64,000 nucleotides of DNA. Origin: CAVWSM01 sp963757805. Lineage in GTDB: Bacteria > Actinomycetota > Actinomycetes > Jiangellales > Jiangellaceae. Positions 27,872-36,955 of the stretch are shown here, in pieces. Within the stretch, counting starts at the first letter, position 1. Every line of letters starts with the position of its first letter. The position numbers were made by a program, and so were the translations under genes. A model generated the notes under the pieces. It made no database searches. It was not told the DNA's origin and was given only the letters and a program-made list of their open reading frames with translations. The stretch lies in NCBI GenBank assembly GCA_963757805.1, contig CAVWSM010000019.1, positions 124,001-188,000 on the forward strand, read 5' to 3'.

Positions 27872-28116
27872 CTGTGCCTGGCCACTCGGGCCGTTCTGGC
27901 CTTGCGGATCACATCGTCCCAGGCCGCGTTGCGCTTCTTGGCAGGAACCTTGATCGTGCCGGCTAGCGTCAGGAAGGCTGGGGTTTTGGCCATGACGGCC
28001 CGGCGACCGTCAACCCGAAAGACGACCTCGTCGCCTTCCTTTATTCCTAGGGCGTCACGAACCACCTTGGGAACGGTGACCTGACCCTTTGACGTTACCT
28101 TTGCCGCGACATCCAT
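27868..28116 (-). CDS. vapB: VapB antitoxin, AbrB/SpoVT DNA-binding type
   Basis: An 82-residue antitoxin with the swapped-hairpin AbrB domain at the N-terminus: AAKVTSKGQVTVPKVVRDAL followed by GIKEGDEVVFRVDGRRAVM. The C-terminal part (KVPAKKRNAAWDDVIRKAR) would wrap the toxin. It precedes vapC with a 4-base overlap. Such pairs normally repress their own promoter; an AGGAGACC ribosome site precedes the ATG, but I see no clear operator. Confidence 0.88.
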   Translation of the reverse strand: MDVAAKVTSKGQVTVPKVVRDALGIKEGDEVVFRVDGRRAVMAKTPAFLTLAGTIKVPAKKRNAAWDDVIRKARTARVARHR

Positions 28117-28165
28117 CTCAGGTCTCCTTACTTGACTACCCGGAGTAAGGCTACCCGCTTTCTAG

Positions 28166-29103
28166 TCATAGTTGCGGTACACACGGGCCGCCGCCTAGCG
28201 CGGCCAGACCGTTGAGGTCGCCGGATCCGAAGCCGGTGACGCCCTCTCTGGTTTCTGGGTACATGAGCTGGCCTGCATCGTCGACGTGGTCGAGCCCGAC
28301 CAGGTGACCTAGCTCGTGCTGGATGACCGCCCGTGCGAGCAGTGCGCCGCCGCCGCTGTAGAGATGCTCGGAGAGCTGCGGTGCGTCGAGCTCGACGCTG
28401 CCGGTGACGTACACGCGAGGTGAGCCTGTGACGCTCAGGTGCACGCTGCCTGCAATGCCTGCGACATTCCCAGCGACGTCGGGGCTCTCCTCCGGCGTCA
28501 CCCAGCTGAAGAGCACCGGTGCCCATCGGTCGCCGTACCGGTCAGGTTGGTAGGGCGGGCGCTGCGGGGCCGGCGCCTCGGTGGTGGTGCCGTCATACAC
28601 GAACTGGAGCCCAGTCGCGGTGGAGACGCTGGCAACCGCCGACGCGATCAGCCGGGTGCCGTTGGGCGGTGAGCCGCTTTCGCGGGTCACGTAGTGGATC
28701 GGGCGGCAGGGGTCGTACGTGATGGGCGAGCTGCCGTCGTCCTGCATCGCCACGAACTGATAAGCGCGTACCGCCGTGGCCGGCGTGGCGGAACACCGAT
28801 GGGCCGCTCTGCGGCCTCGAACCCGGGAGTGGGGAACTCTCGCAGTCCTTCGCCCGCGGCCGCGTCGCCCAGAGAAACAGGCAGCCGACCGGTCATCGAC
28901 GCCCAGGCGCCGACGCCAAGGACAAGCATCAAGGCGACGCCGAGCGTGGCGCGGATCGGATGCCGTGTGGAGTGTCGCTGCGGCACCGCCTGCTCTGGAG
29001 CGTGACCCCGCGTCTCGTCCAGCACCCACTGCGGTACGTGGCCGGACGCCGAACGGGGCAGCTCGTCCGGGCGATACAACCGCTCCGGCTCGTCCTTAGG
29101 CAC
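28166..29103 (-). CDS. Membrane-anchored metzincin-type zinc metalloprotease (frameshifted)
   Basis: About 312 residues after repair of a break near 28790. It starts at GTG 29103 (VPKDEPERLYRPDELP) after GGAG. One helix (IRATLGVALMLVLGVGAWAS) anchors it, and the extracellular catalytic part has the zinc motif HELGHLVGLDHV, HExxHxxxxxH, followed by QLMYPETREGVTGFGSGDL, where the Met may be the metzincin Met-turn. Upstream pieces such as DPCRPIHYVTRESG and ASVSTATGLQFVYDGTT are common in matrixin-like predicted peptidases of actinobacteria. It follows the PilX-like gene, separated by a strong hairpin, so it is likely independent. Confidence 0.8.
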
Positions 29104-29138
29104 ATCACACTCCGTCGATCGATCGCGACGAATTTGAC

Positions 29139-29175
29139 GATGCCCTGGACCGACAGGGGACAGGTCCAGGGCATC
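29139..29175 (-). terminator. Perfect 13-bp hairpin at the end of the minor-pilin operon
   Basis: GATGCCCTGGACC (29139-29151) pairs perfectly with GGTCCAGGGCATC (29163-29175) around an 11-base loop. It begins 15 bases after the stop of the PilX-like gene in the direction of transcription. No U-tract is present. Confidence 0.8.
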
Positions 29176-29189
29176 GGGCTCGTGGTGGA

Positions 29190-30604
29190 TCAGCTGCGGT
29201 CGTACTCCACGTAGTTGCTGACGTCGACCTTGGGCGTGCCGGCGGGTGGCGGGTTGCTGATCGCGCAGGCTGTCGAGCTTGACGTTCCCGTGCCTGAAAG
29301 ATCGAGCCCGCCTTCCGCGAACAGGCCGCCAATGAGGTCGGAAGCCTCCGTTGAGCTTCGTGAAGGCGCCGTTCTCGATGACCACTGAAGCGCGGAGCAC
29401 CCGGTTGCCGTTGCCCTCCACGTCTGCGTTGCGGGTCACGAGGATCAGCGACTTCCCGGTCGGGCAGCCCGAACCGACCCAGGGGTTGACGAACGTGAGC
29501 TTGTCGAGGTCCACCAGTCGCATGGTTCTGGAAGTCGAGAAAGACGACGGCACGGTCCTCGTTCGGGGTCGTCACTGAGGAGGTGCTGGACGACGTCAAG
29601 GTAGTGATAGTTGCCCTGCTGCTTGGCGGTCTGCTCCAGCGCGTTGATGGACGTGGCACTGAGCATGTCGGGCACACCCCACTTGGCGCGAAACTCCTCC
29701 AGCGTCTGACCTGAGGGCTCGAGAGTCGAGCCGTTCCAGGGGAGCGCTGGATCGCTGAGCTCGGAGTGGCCTGCGAGGTCGGGATCACCGGCGACCGGGC
29801 CACCGAACGCGTCGGTGTCGTACCGAAACTCGTTGTCGACAAAGTCGGACCCGTGCGTGAATGGACGGGTCTCCGCAGTTGTCCGGGCCAGAGCCACCGA
29901 GCACCTCTGCATGGCGTGTGCTGCGGCGGGTCGCGCGGGGATGGCCGCTAGATCCGTGCCACCGATGGTCTGCTTGTTGCCCTTGCGGTCGATGCAGGCC
30001 TCGCTGTAGACCGACATGTTTCCGATGACCTGGGCCGCAGACTGCAGCTTGATGTCGCCCTTGCCGTAGACGGCGTAAGGTCCGGCGCTGCCGGCGGCTG
30101 GGGTGTATTGAGTGCGCACGCTGGCGGTGCGCTTGCCCTCGGCCGGACGTGCCCTGTTGCGCAAACGCGGTACGCGCCGGCGTGATCCGCCGCTCGGTGG
30201 CGGCGACCTTTTCGATCCACACCGGTACTTGCCCTGGTCGCCGGCATCGACGAGCGCGGCGCTGGCCTTGGTCCAGGTCGGTGCGGTCGTGGTCGAAGTT
30301 GGCTCGCCACATGCACGCAGCGCCGTCCGGGCACGGCCGGCTGGGCGTCGATCGCGGACGTCACACCGACCTGCCGCAGGTAGGTAACGCCCTCGGCAAG
30401 TCCGGCGTTCGCGAGGTCCTTGACCACACCAGCCGTCCGCGTCTCGCCCGCGGCCCGTGTTGATCGTGTCGCGAGCACGGCGATGGAAGCGCTGAGGACG
30501 GCCACGGCCGTGATGACCATCACGGCGACCAGCATCGCCGCGCCCGCCTCCCGGTCTCGGTGTCCGCGGCCAGGCCACGTCGGGATACGCCGGCCGTTGG
30601 TCAT
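29190..30604 (-). CDS. PilX-like pilus assembly protein (several frameshifts)
   Basis: A large protein of about 471 residues. The start MTNGRRIPTWPGRG leads to a hydrophobic segment, GAAMLVAVMVITAVAVLSAS, of the kind found at the start of PilX proteins, which lack the usual Glu5 and cleavage motif. The rest is extracellular in style: GLAEGVTYLRQVGV, YAVYGKGDIKLQSAAQVIGN, QTLEEFRAKWGVPDMLS, TFVNPWVGSGCPTGKSLILV and an end, PKVDVSNYVEYDRS. At least four frame shifts are needed between 30300 and 29330. The ATG at 30604 overlaps the preceding stop (ATGA). Order gspH-pilV-pilW-pilX matches minor-pilin operons of other type IV pili; the name is by position and topology. Confidence 0.68.
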
Positions 30605-31213
30605 GACTGACTCCTGTTTCGAAGTGTGACTTGGGTTCTGAAGACTTCGTCCTGGCCGTCGCGCTTGACGGTGAGGTTGATCAGGACCCGGTCCACGTGC
30701 GCTGGGTTCGGTACGTCGACGTGCCGGCCCGTTGAGGCTGCCAGTTTGACGACCGGTACTGAAAGTCGAGCGCACTCCACCTGGCCGGCGAGCAGCGCCT
30801 GGTCTAGGGTCGCGCCCTAGCGTCCAAGGCCGTCATCGAGATGCTCTTGTGCGCCGGGTCGTAGGCGTACGTGACGACCTCGGGATCTGCGAGGGTGCCG
30901 TTGTTAGTGCCACTGCCGTCGAAGTCGACGCAGAGCTTGAGGCTGGTCGGCTGGAAGCGTCGCTGGGTCCAGCGGTCCATGCGAACCTGGCGGACCTCGC
31001 GCGCGATGCGCTCGAGGGCGATCCGCGCCTCGGCCGAGATATCGCTGGTGACCCGTGCCTTGTCCAGGCCCTGTGGACAGCGTGATGACGGCCGTGAGCA
31101 CGATCGCGCTGAGGACGAGGAACAGCGTCATCGCGACGAGCAGCTCGACCAGAGTGAAGCCGCGCTCGCGATCGGTTCCGAGTGCGCGATCCCCGTCGCG
31201 CCCAAGTACGCAT
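30601..31213 (-). CDS. Minor type IV prepilin, PilW-like (frameshifted)
   Basis: About 204 residues. The class III leader and core are RERGFTLVELLVAMTLFLVL, cleaved before Phe with Glu at mature position 5, continuing SAIVLTAVITL. The globular part includes ISAEARIALERIAREVRQVR, LKLCVDFDGSGTNNG and TYAYDPAHKSISMTALD, a pattern known in PilW/PulJ-type minor pilins, and it ends VKRDGQDEVFRTQVTLRNRS. Breaks lie near 31165, 31075 and in the stretch about 30800. It starts at ATG 31213, 7 bases after the previous stop, and its own stop overlaps the next ATG. Confidence 0.75.
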
Positions 31214-31219
31214 CGCTGG

Positions 31220-32974
31220 TCACCGCAGGTCCGTTGCGGAGCACTCGGCGCGCCCGATAGTCACCCGAACGGCGCTGTCCGGGTCATCCGTGGTCGTGCT
31301 GGAAGCATGCGCAACTGGAACCGTGGTGAGCGACGAGCGCAGCAGGAACCGCGCGGTCGCTGTACGGCCACCGGTCGTCGGATCGGGAACCTTCCGCGCC
31401 CCCGAACGCGGCCCAGCTGGCGATGTAATCCGGATCGTCTTGGCGTTCGGGAACGGTCGTGGCCGCGGATCGGGAGCGCCACCGGCGTCGTTCCGGTGAG
31501 TGCATCATCGTCACGGTGCCGGCGTACGTCGGAGGCCGGAGTCATCGCACGGATGACCGAGCCGGACGTCGCCGCCGAGGCGCCGCTGGTCGATGACCTG
31601 CAACGGGCAATGATGTCCGACGGCGACGATCTGAATGAGGCCCTCGGGCGCATCCGCAGTTCGGGAAGAGTCGAACGTCTTGCGCCTCGCTCTGCGCGCA
31701 AGCGCTCAGTGTACTGTCGGTGATCCGACGCCCGTATTCATCCAGCCCGATCCGGCGGCGCCGTACAGCGCCGCTCGCGCTCGGGCAGAGGCCTGCCGCC
31801 AGAGATCGCCGGGCAGGCCATCGGCATCGTCTGCGATCCACACGGAGGACGGGTGGTAGCCGAGTTCGAGGTCCGTGCGATTCTGGTCGAACGAGAACGA
31901 GCCGCCCGCTGCGCTGGCTACCGCGCCCCCGGAGCGCCATAGCCAGGATCAGCGACCGTGCTGGTGGCGTTGACGTCAGATGTCTGCGTTACGCCAATCG
32001 ACAGGTATGGCGGCGAAGATCACGGCATTCGGTGAACCCCGACCGGTGAGCAGTTCCCGGTGAAGTTCGCAAGCTTGAGAGGCACCGTCGACGCGACCAG
32101 TGGCGGTCTGCATGCTGGCGCCGACGGCCTCGACCGCGGCCTTCGTGACGACTGTCACATCGCCGCTCGCCGGCGACCGTGCCGATCTCCAGGCGCAGGG
32201 GCTCACCGAGGACGCCGGGCACGACACTCGCCAATGTCCCGTCGACCACCACGGCCGCGGCGTTGGTCTCCGCGCTGACGAGGGCGGACCGCCGCGACGG
32301 TCGGCGATGTCGGTCGCGTGTCGTGGTCCGCTTGGCAGCGGCGCCGGGTTGACCGTACACCGCCGTGGCATATGCGGAGATCTGTGACCGCGGCCGGGTA
32401 GTCCCGAGCCAGTGGCGTTCCAGGCGTAGCCGGGGTGGGGCGCCACGGTAGCGGTGCCTCATCGCCCTCCGGTGGCCAGGTCCGAGGAATTGGGTGGAGG
32501 TGATGAGCGGCTGCCTGGCCTGCTGCCAGGCAGGGTCTTGTCGAGAACCGTGCGGTAGAAGGGAATGGCGGGCTCGAAGACTGCATCGCCCCGCGCGGTC
32601 CGGCAACGTAGCCGCTCCACGAACTCTTGTTGGTGAGTCCCATGTGGCGGCGTCGGCCGAGCAGCTGGCTGCGCCCGCCGCCGTCAGGTTCGGGAAGTAC
32701 GTGTCCAGCACATCGACCTTGGCCGCACTGCGTCGTGTTCGCCACGTAGTACGGCAGGCCGCGCATCTGCTCGATCTGCTCGTTACAAGATGTTCTTGGC
32801 CTGGCTCAGCTGCTTGGCCTCGAGGGTCGCGCGCATGCCGCGGATGGTCAGGCTGGTGCCCGCGGCGGCGATGATCGCGATGATCAGGAAAGCGACCAGG
32901 ATCTCGACGAGCGTGAAGCCGTCTCCGTCGCCATCGCGGGCGGGCCCGCGGCGCAGATCACGAAACCGAGGCAC
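31220..32974 (-). CDS. Large PilV-like prepilin with long extracellular domain (heavily frameshifted)
   Basis: The start encodes MPRFRDLRRGPARDGDGDGF then TLVEILVAFLIIAIIAAAGT, a prepilin leader and helix. Pieces in changing frames then continue without a convincing stop to 31220: EQIEQMRGLPYYVANTTQCG, VLDTYFPNLTAAGAASCSAD, DAVFEPAIPFYRTVLDKTLP, SAETNAAAVVVDGTLASVVP, VTQTSDVNATSTVADPGYGA, GGSFSFDQNRTDLELGYHPS and VRVTIGRAECSATDLR. Total length is about 585 residues, far above a normal PilV. I favour one large minor pilin, perhaps at the pilus tip, but two genes cannot be excluded because about ten shifts are needed. It begins 6 bases after the GspH-like gene. Confidence 0.6.
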
Positions 32975-32980
32975 GGCCGG

Positions 32981-33504
32981 TCAACCCTTCGACTTTGATC
33001 GTGTAGGACCTTCGATGATCCCGTCACGCGTCACCTTGACCGTGCCCGGCGTGGCGGTCCCCGTCGGCTTGAAGTACACGCAGACGAGGCGAACGTGGGG
33101 CGGTGACTGTACACCGCCGCGGCTCGGCACCTCTCCGCCTCGAGCGGTGTGCCGCCGGTGCAGTCGACGTTGGGTTCCTTGAGCAACACCCAAGGCCCGG
33201 TGCCGGCGAGTGAGTTGCACGCCGTATGCGACGCCTCGGTGACCGCGCGCTGTTGTGCCTCGCGCATGAGGACGACGATGCCTTCGGCCGTGCCGCGCTG
33301 GGCCTGGGAGGCGGCGTAGGCGCGATACCCGCCCACGGCAAGGGCCATCAAGAGCCCGGCGACCACCATGGTCACCATCAGCTCGATGAGCGTGAACCCG
33401 CCATCCCCGCGCGACCGGGGAGGACTGAACCGCCCGACGGTCGTCCGCATGTGCCTTGCATCGGCCTGGCGCGTGCGTGTCTTGAGCGAGCGAGTCGGCG
33501 TCAC
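32981..33504 (-). CDS. Minor type IV prepilin, GspH/FimT-like (frameshifted)
   Basis: About 174 residues. The leader ends GDGG before FTLIELMVTMVVAGLLMALA, with Glu at mature position 5. The mature part has YRAYAASQAQRGTAEGIVVL and MREAQQRAVTEASHTACNSL, characteristic of GspH/FimT pseudopilins, and after a break near 33110 ends VCVYFKPTGTATPGTVKVTR. I start at GTG 33504 because it overlaps the sigma factor stop as GTGA; an internal ATG at 33450 is an alternative. It links the sigma gene to the pilin genes in one transcript. Confidence 0.8.
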
Positions 33505-34310
33505 TGAGCCATCCGGGCAACAAGCGCTACCCGGGCAGCCTGGAGGGCCTTGGATCGCAGCTGGCAGACGCGGCTCTCGGTGACGCCCAGGATCTCGCCG
33601 ATCTGAGCGAGCGTGAGGCCGTCGATGTAGGAGTGGACGAGGACGGCGCGGGCGCGGTCTGGGAGATCGGCGAGCGCGGATCTGAGCGCGTCGATGAGTC
33701 CCTCTCGCTCCAAGGCATCGCCGGGTTGCTCGGCCAATGGGTCGGCGAGCGTTTCTGCAAGCGACGAATGCTCAGAGCCGGACTCGGTCGACAGCATCTC
33801 GTCCAGTGCGGCCATCCGGGTCCTACCCACTTGGGCACGCATGCGGTGCAACTCGGTGAGAGTGACGTCAAGAGCCTCGGACAGTTCATGCGTCGTCGGG
33901 GTCCGGTTGAGCCGCTCCTGACAGCCCTCGATGGCTGCCTCGAGGTCACGGGCCTTCTTGCGTACGGAACGCGGAACCCAGTCCAGCGCGCGCAGCTCGT
34001 CGATGACGGCACCGCGGATGCGGGTGACTGCGTACGTCTCGAACTTGAGCCCGCGCTCGGGCTCGAACCGTGCCACGGCCTCCATCAGGCCGAAGATCCC
34101 GGACTGGATGAGGTCGGAGTAGTCCACGCTGCTGGGCAGATCGGCGCCTACTCGTGAGGCGACGTAGGTGACGAGGCCGGCGTAGTGCAGGATGAGCCGG
34201 TCGCGTGCCTCGGCGCTCTGGGTCTCGTGGTACGCGGACCAGAGATCCTCGACAGTCGTGGCCGGCTCTGTTCGCGTCGCACGCTGCGCTGCGTACATGG
34301 TCCTTTGCAT
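33501..34310 (-). CDS. WhiG/FliA-type sigma factor in the pilus cluster
   Basis: A 269-residue sigma-70 family (group 3) factor, intact. Region 2 reads VTYVASRVGADLPSSVDYSD, LIQSGIFGLMEAVARFEPER and TYAVTRIRGAVIDELRALDW, followed by VPRSVR, the hallmark of FliA and WhiG proteins. Region 3 is CQERLNRTPTTHELSEALDV and region 4 has LPDRARAVLVHSYIDGLTLA and IGEILGVTESRVCQLRSKAL. The ATG at 34310 is preceded by AGGGGGG. Its stop overlaps the GspH-like GTG, so it is translated as the first gene of the minor-pilin operon. Known relatives drive flagellar or sporulation genes; control of the pilus genes here is inferred from matching promoters at 12353, 12406 and 34444. Confidence 0.93.
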   Translation of the reverse strand: MQRTMYAAQRATRTEPATTVEDLWSAYHETQSAEARDRLILHYAGLVTYVASRVGADLPSSVDYSDLIQSGIFGLMEAVARFEPERGLKFETYAVTRIRGAVIDELRALDWVPRSVRKKARDLEAAIEGCQERLNRTPTTHELSEALDVTLTELHRMRAQVGRTRMAALDEMLSTESGSEHSSLAETLADPLAEQPGDALEREGLIDALRSALADLPDRARAVLVHSYIDGLTLAQIGEILGVTESRVCQLRSKALQAARVALVARMAQ

Positions 34311-34443
34311 GTGCCCCCCTGGTGGAACGTGCCGTGACAGTAAGCAGGGACACACCGCAGATCTAAGCGGAATTGCCGATTAGGGGCGTACGGCCCAGCG
34401 GAATCATCCGTTCGGCCAGGTCGTCATCAGCCGCAAGTCGGCC

Positions 34444-34472
34444 TCAAGTTTGAGCCGGGAGCGTTCCGATGA
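34444..34472 (+). promoter_or_regulatory. Candidate WhiG/FliA-type promoter for the major pilin
   Basis: TCAAGTTT at 34444-34451 resembles the sigma-28 -35 word TAAAGTTT, and TCCGATGA at 34465-34472 resembles GCCGATAA. There are 17 bases between TCAA and TCCGATGA, one more than in the pilM and pilT copies. It lies 87 bases upstream of the pilin start. CTCAAGTTTGAG is also a near-palindrome. Confidence 0.5.
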
Positions 34473-34559
34473 CCGGGGGGAAGGTCGCACCGCGGCACCG
34501 CCCGATGGGGCGAGGTCAGGGAGCAGGCGACCCACCACCGAGAGACCCTGGAGGGTCAC

Positions 34560-34980
34560 ATGCTGTTCCAGAAGACGCTTGAGAAGATGCGGAAGGGTGA
34601 GGGCGGCTTCACCCTGATCGAGCTTCTCGTCGTGATGGTGATCATCGGCCTGCTGGCCGCCATCGCCATCCCGCTGTTCCTCTCCCAGAAGGGCAAGGCC
34701 CGCGAGACCGCGCTGAAGAACGACCTGCGCAACCTCGCGACCTACGCCGAGACCTTCGCGGTGGACCACAACGGCGACTACACCGGCTTGCGACCTCGCC
34801 GACTGCCGCTGCCGACGGCTTCGAGTGCCTCCGACCACTCTGCAGGCGGCGAGACCGCGCGGTCATCGCGGCCGCGCACCGACGCCGACGGCTTCTGCAT
34901 CGAGGGCACGGCGAACGGCGAACGGCTGGTCGTTCGACAGCGCGCGCACCGCCCAGCTCGCACAACGCCGCTCTGCCTGA
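34560..34980 (+). CDS. pilA: Major type IV pilin (frameshifted C-terminus)
   Basis: A prepilin of about 140 residues. The short leader MLFQKTLEKMRKGEGG ends before FTLIELLVVMVIIGLLAAIA, a perfect type IVa-like N-terminus with Glu5. It continues with IPLFLSQKGKARETALKNDL and RNLATYAETFAVDHNGDYTG, a pattern of Gram-positive major pilins. Frames then shift at about 34787 and again in the next 130 bases, through DADGFCIEGTANGE, to an end WSFDSARTAQLAQ before TGA 34980. GGAGGGTC precedes the ATG. It is divergent from the sigma gene and followed by a strong hairpin terminator, as expected for a highly expressed subunit. Confidence 0.9.
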
Positions 34981-35002
34981 TCGCAGCAGCACTCAAGCGA
35001 GC

Positions 35003-35030
35003 GGGGCCCCGACCACACGGTCGGGGCCCC
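35003..35030 (+). terminator. Hairpin terminator after the major pilin
   Basis: GGGGCCCCGACC (35003-35014) pairs perfectly with GGTCGGGGCCCC (35019-35030) around a 4-base loop. It is 22 bases after the pilA stop and should separate pilA from the following gene. Confidence 0.85.
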
Positions 35031-35088
35031 GTCCACGTCTGCACTCAGGAATCCGTTGCCACATGCCGACACCAGGAACGTGAGCTTC

Positions 35089-35524
35089 ATGTCCGACACG
35101 CTCAGCACCTCAGAGCCGCAACAGCAACGGTCGCGGCCACGGCCTGCCGATCCCGTCCACGCTGGTCAAGGTCGTGCTCGTCATCGCGGTGATCGTCGTG
35201 CCCGCGATCGAGGCCGGGCTCCTGGTTCCTCGCCCGGATGCAGCTCGAGGACGCCTCCGCCGAAGCAGCAGTCGTGGCAGCTGACGCCGTCGCTCGGAGC
35301 CCGCGCGACGCCCAGACAGCTCAGGACGCTTATGCGGTGGCTCAGCAGGAGCTGAGCGGCAGCCCAACGTCGAGATCGACCCGGCGACGTTCCGTCTATC
35401 CGAGGACGGCACGATCCGCTTCACCGCCCAGCGCACTGCACCCTCGCTGCTCCTTGGCCACCTCGACTGGACGAAGGACCTGATGGTGGTCAGCGCCGAG
35501 GTCGAGGGCAGCCCGGTCGACTGA
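35089..35524 (+). CDS. TadE-like or pilus-associated membrane protein (frameshifted)
   Basis: About 145 residues. It starts MSDTLSTSEPQQQ, has one helix VKVVLVIAVIVVPAIEAG and then a helix-rich extracellular part, ARMQLEDASAEAAVVAADAV and ARSPRDAQTAQDAYAVAQQE. A beta-rich end follows, PATFRLSEDGTIRFTAQRTA and WTKDLMVVSAEVEGSPVD. Breaks lie near 35140, 35225 and 35370. The topology is like TadE/pseudopilin-type proteins but there is no cleavage motif, so the family is uncertain. A weak sigma-28-like box (TCAG, 16 bases, GCCGACAC at 35045-35072) lies upstream but very close to the start. Confidence 0.55.
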
Positions 35525-35569
35525 CCCGCCGCTCCACGCCACCGTAAGCCGACTTTCAGAGGAGGACCC

Positions 35570-36909
35570 GTGACCGACTTCGCACAGCACAACCAGCGGC
35601 GAGGTCGTGCCGAGCGGGCCGCCAAGCGTGAGGCCGTCCGGATTGCCAGGGCTGAGAAGCGACGCGAGGCAGCCGCCGGCCGCCACCGTGCCAAGTACGC
35701 GCGAAAGTCTCAACGGCAGGCCGCCAGGGACGCGAAGGCCGCCGAGAAGCGGCGGGTTGCGGCGCAGAAGCAGGCTGTTAGGGACGACATTGCCGCTGCC
35801 GCGGAGAAGGTCAAGGCGGCAAAGGCTGCCCAGCGTCAAGCTGCACAGGACGCCAAGGCCGCCCAGCGACGGCAACTCGCCGCGCAGAAGCTGGCCGCCA
35901 AGAATGCGAAGGCCGCAGAGAAGCGTCGGCGCGTTGCCGAACGACAGGCGGCCAGGGATGCCAGGGCGGTCGAGAGGCAAGCCGCGCGGGACGCCAAGAT
36001 CGCCGAGAAGCACCGTGTCGCCGCGGAACGGCAAGCCGCCAAGGACGCGAAAGCCGCCGAGCGTCAGGCGGCGAGCGAGGCAAGGGCCGCGGAGAAGCAG
36101 GCCGCTCGGGACGCCAAGGTCGCGGAGCAGCGTCGCGTCGCCGCGGAGAAGCAGGCTGTCAAGGACGCGAAGGCAGCCGAACGCCAGGCAGCAAAGGACG
36201 CCAAGGTCGCGGAGCAGCGTCGCGTCGCCGCGGAGAAGCAGGCTGTCAAGGACGCGAAGGCAGCCGAACGCCAGGCAGCAAAGGACGCCAAGGTTGCCGA
36301 GCAGCGTCGCGTCGCCGCGGAACGGCAAGCCGCCAAGGACGCCAAGGCTGCCGAACAACAGGCTGCCAAGGATGCAAAGGCGGCGGAGAAGCAGGCCGCC
36401 GCGGACGCCAAAGCGGCCGCTGAGCGACGCATGGCCGAGGAGAAGAAGGCAGCGAAGGACGCCGAAGCAGCCGAGCGGCAAGCTGCGAAGGACGCCAAGG
36501 AAGCCGAGCGCCGAGCCGCCAAGGAAGCCAAGGCGAGCAGCAACGCTGCCACCGGCAGCAAGCGCAGCGCACCTGCGGCGCCCGTCGTCGAGAGCGCCGC
36601 GACCCCGCCCCAGGAAGACGTCGCGTCGGGAGCTGGCCGGCTGTACCGGCCGAGCAGCGCCGCCGTCTCCGCATCTTCGGACGCGCCCATTGCCATCGCG
36701 GCCGACACGGCGCCAACGACGCCCACCCCGCCAGAGATCGCGGACGAACCCGTCGCGGACCCCTACCGACTGATGTGGCAGTCGCGGAGGAGCCATCGCT
36801 ACAGAGCGTCGCCTCAGACCTGCCCACCGAGCACGCTGCGATGAGTCCACTGGATGCTCACGGACGGCAGGCGTTACTGCGCGACCTGCGCTTCCTCGAC
36901 GACCTGTAG
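35570..36909 (+). CDS. Long Ala/Lys/Arg-rich helical repeat protein in the pilus cluster
   Basis: About 446 residues. Residues 10-325 are almost only Ala, Lys, Arg, Glu, Gln, Asp and Val in a charged pattern (QAAKDAKAAERQAAK), predicted to be one very long helix or coiled coil. A 29-residue unit beginning DAKVAEQRRVAAEKQA is repeated (see 35990-36370). The C-terminal 110 residues are Ser/Pro/Thr-rich (APVVESAATPPQEDVASGAG), and after a break near 36770 the end is LDAHGRQALLRDLRFLDDL. No signal peptide or membrane helix. GGAGG precedes the ATG. It follows the TadE-like gene by 45 bases. I know no function; a cytoplasmic or spacer role for the pilus is inference. Confidence 0.8.
35990..36370 (+). 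repeat. 87-bp coding tandem repeats
   Basis: Units of 87 bp (29 codons) occur at 35990-36076, then after a 33-bp spacer at 36110-36196, 36197-36283 and 36284-36370. The 36110 and 36197 copies appear identical base for base except at the final join; the flanking ones are diverged. They encode DAKVAEQRRVAAEKQAVKDA-type helix turns. Near-identity of the middle pair suggests recent unequal exchange, and the copy number may vary between strains. Confidence 0.85.
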
Positions 36910-36915
36910 GACGCA

Positions 36916-36937
36916 CCCGCCCGGAGATCCGGACGGG
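36916..36937. terminator. Bidirectional hairpin between convergent genes
   Basis: CCCGCCCGGA (36916-36925) pairs with TCCGGACGGG (36928-36937), with one G-U pair. It lies between the stop of the helical repeat gene and the stop of the secreted-protein gene. Confidence 0.6.
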
Positions 36938-36955
36938 GGCGCCCCGAATCCGCGG

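Noticed and set aside
34375..34382. GCCGATTA as a further sigma-28-type -10 box upstream of pilA
   Set aside because: No TAAA- or TCAA-like word occurs 15-17 bases upstream, so I do not count it with the other promoters.
35045..35072. TCAG, 16 bases, GCCGACAC as a promoter of the TadE-like gene
   Set aside because: It fits the spacing but ends only 16 bases before the start codon, leaving little room for a ribosome site; kept only as a weak note.
35990..36370. Possible CRISPR array
   Set aside because: Repeats are directly adjacent, in frame and coding, with no unique spacers and no cas genes.
35396..36916. A 506-codon open frame antisense to the helical repeat gene
   Set aside because: Its Leu/Gly/Arg repeats are only the complement of the Ala/Lys repeat DNA.
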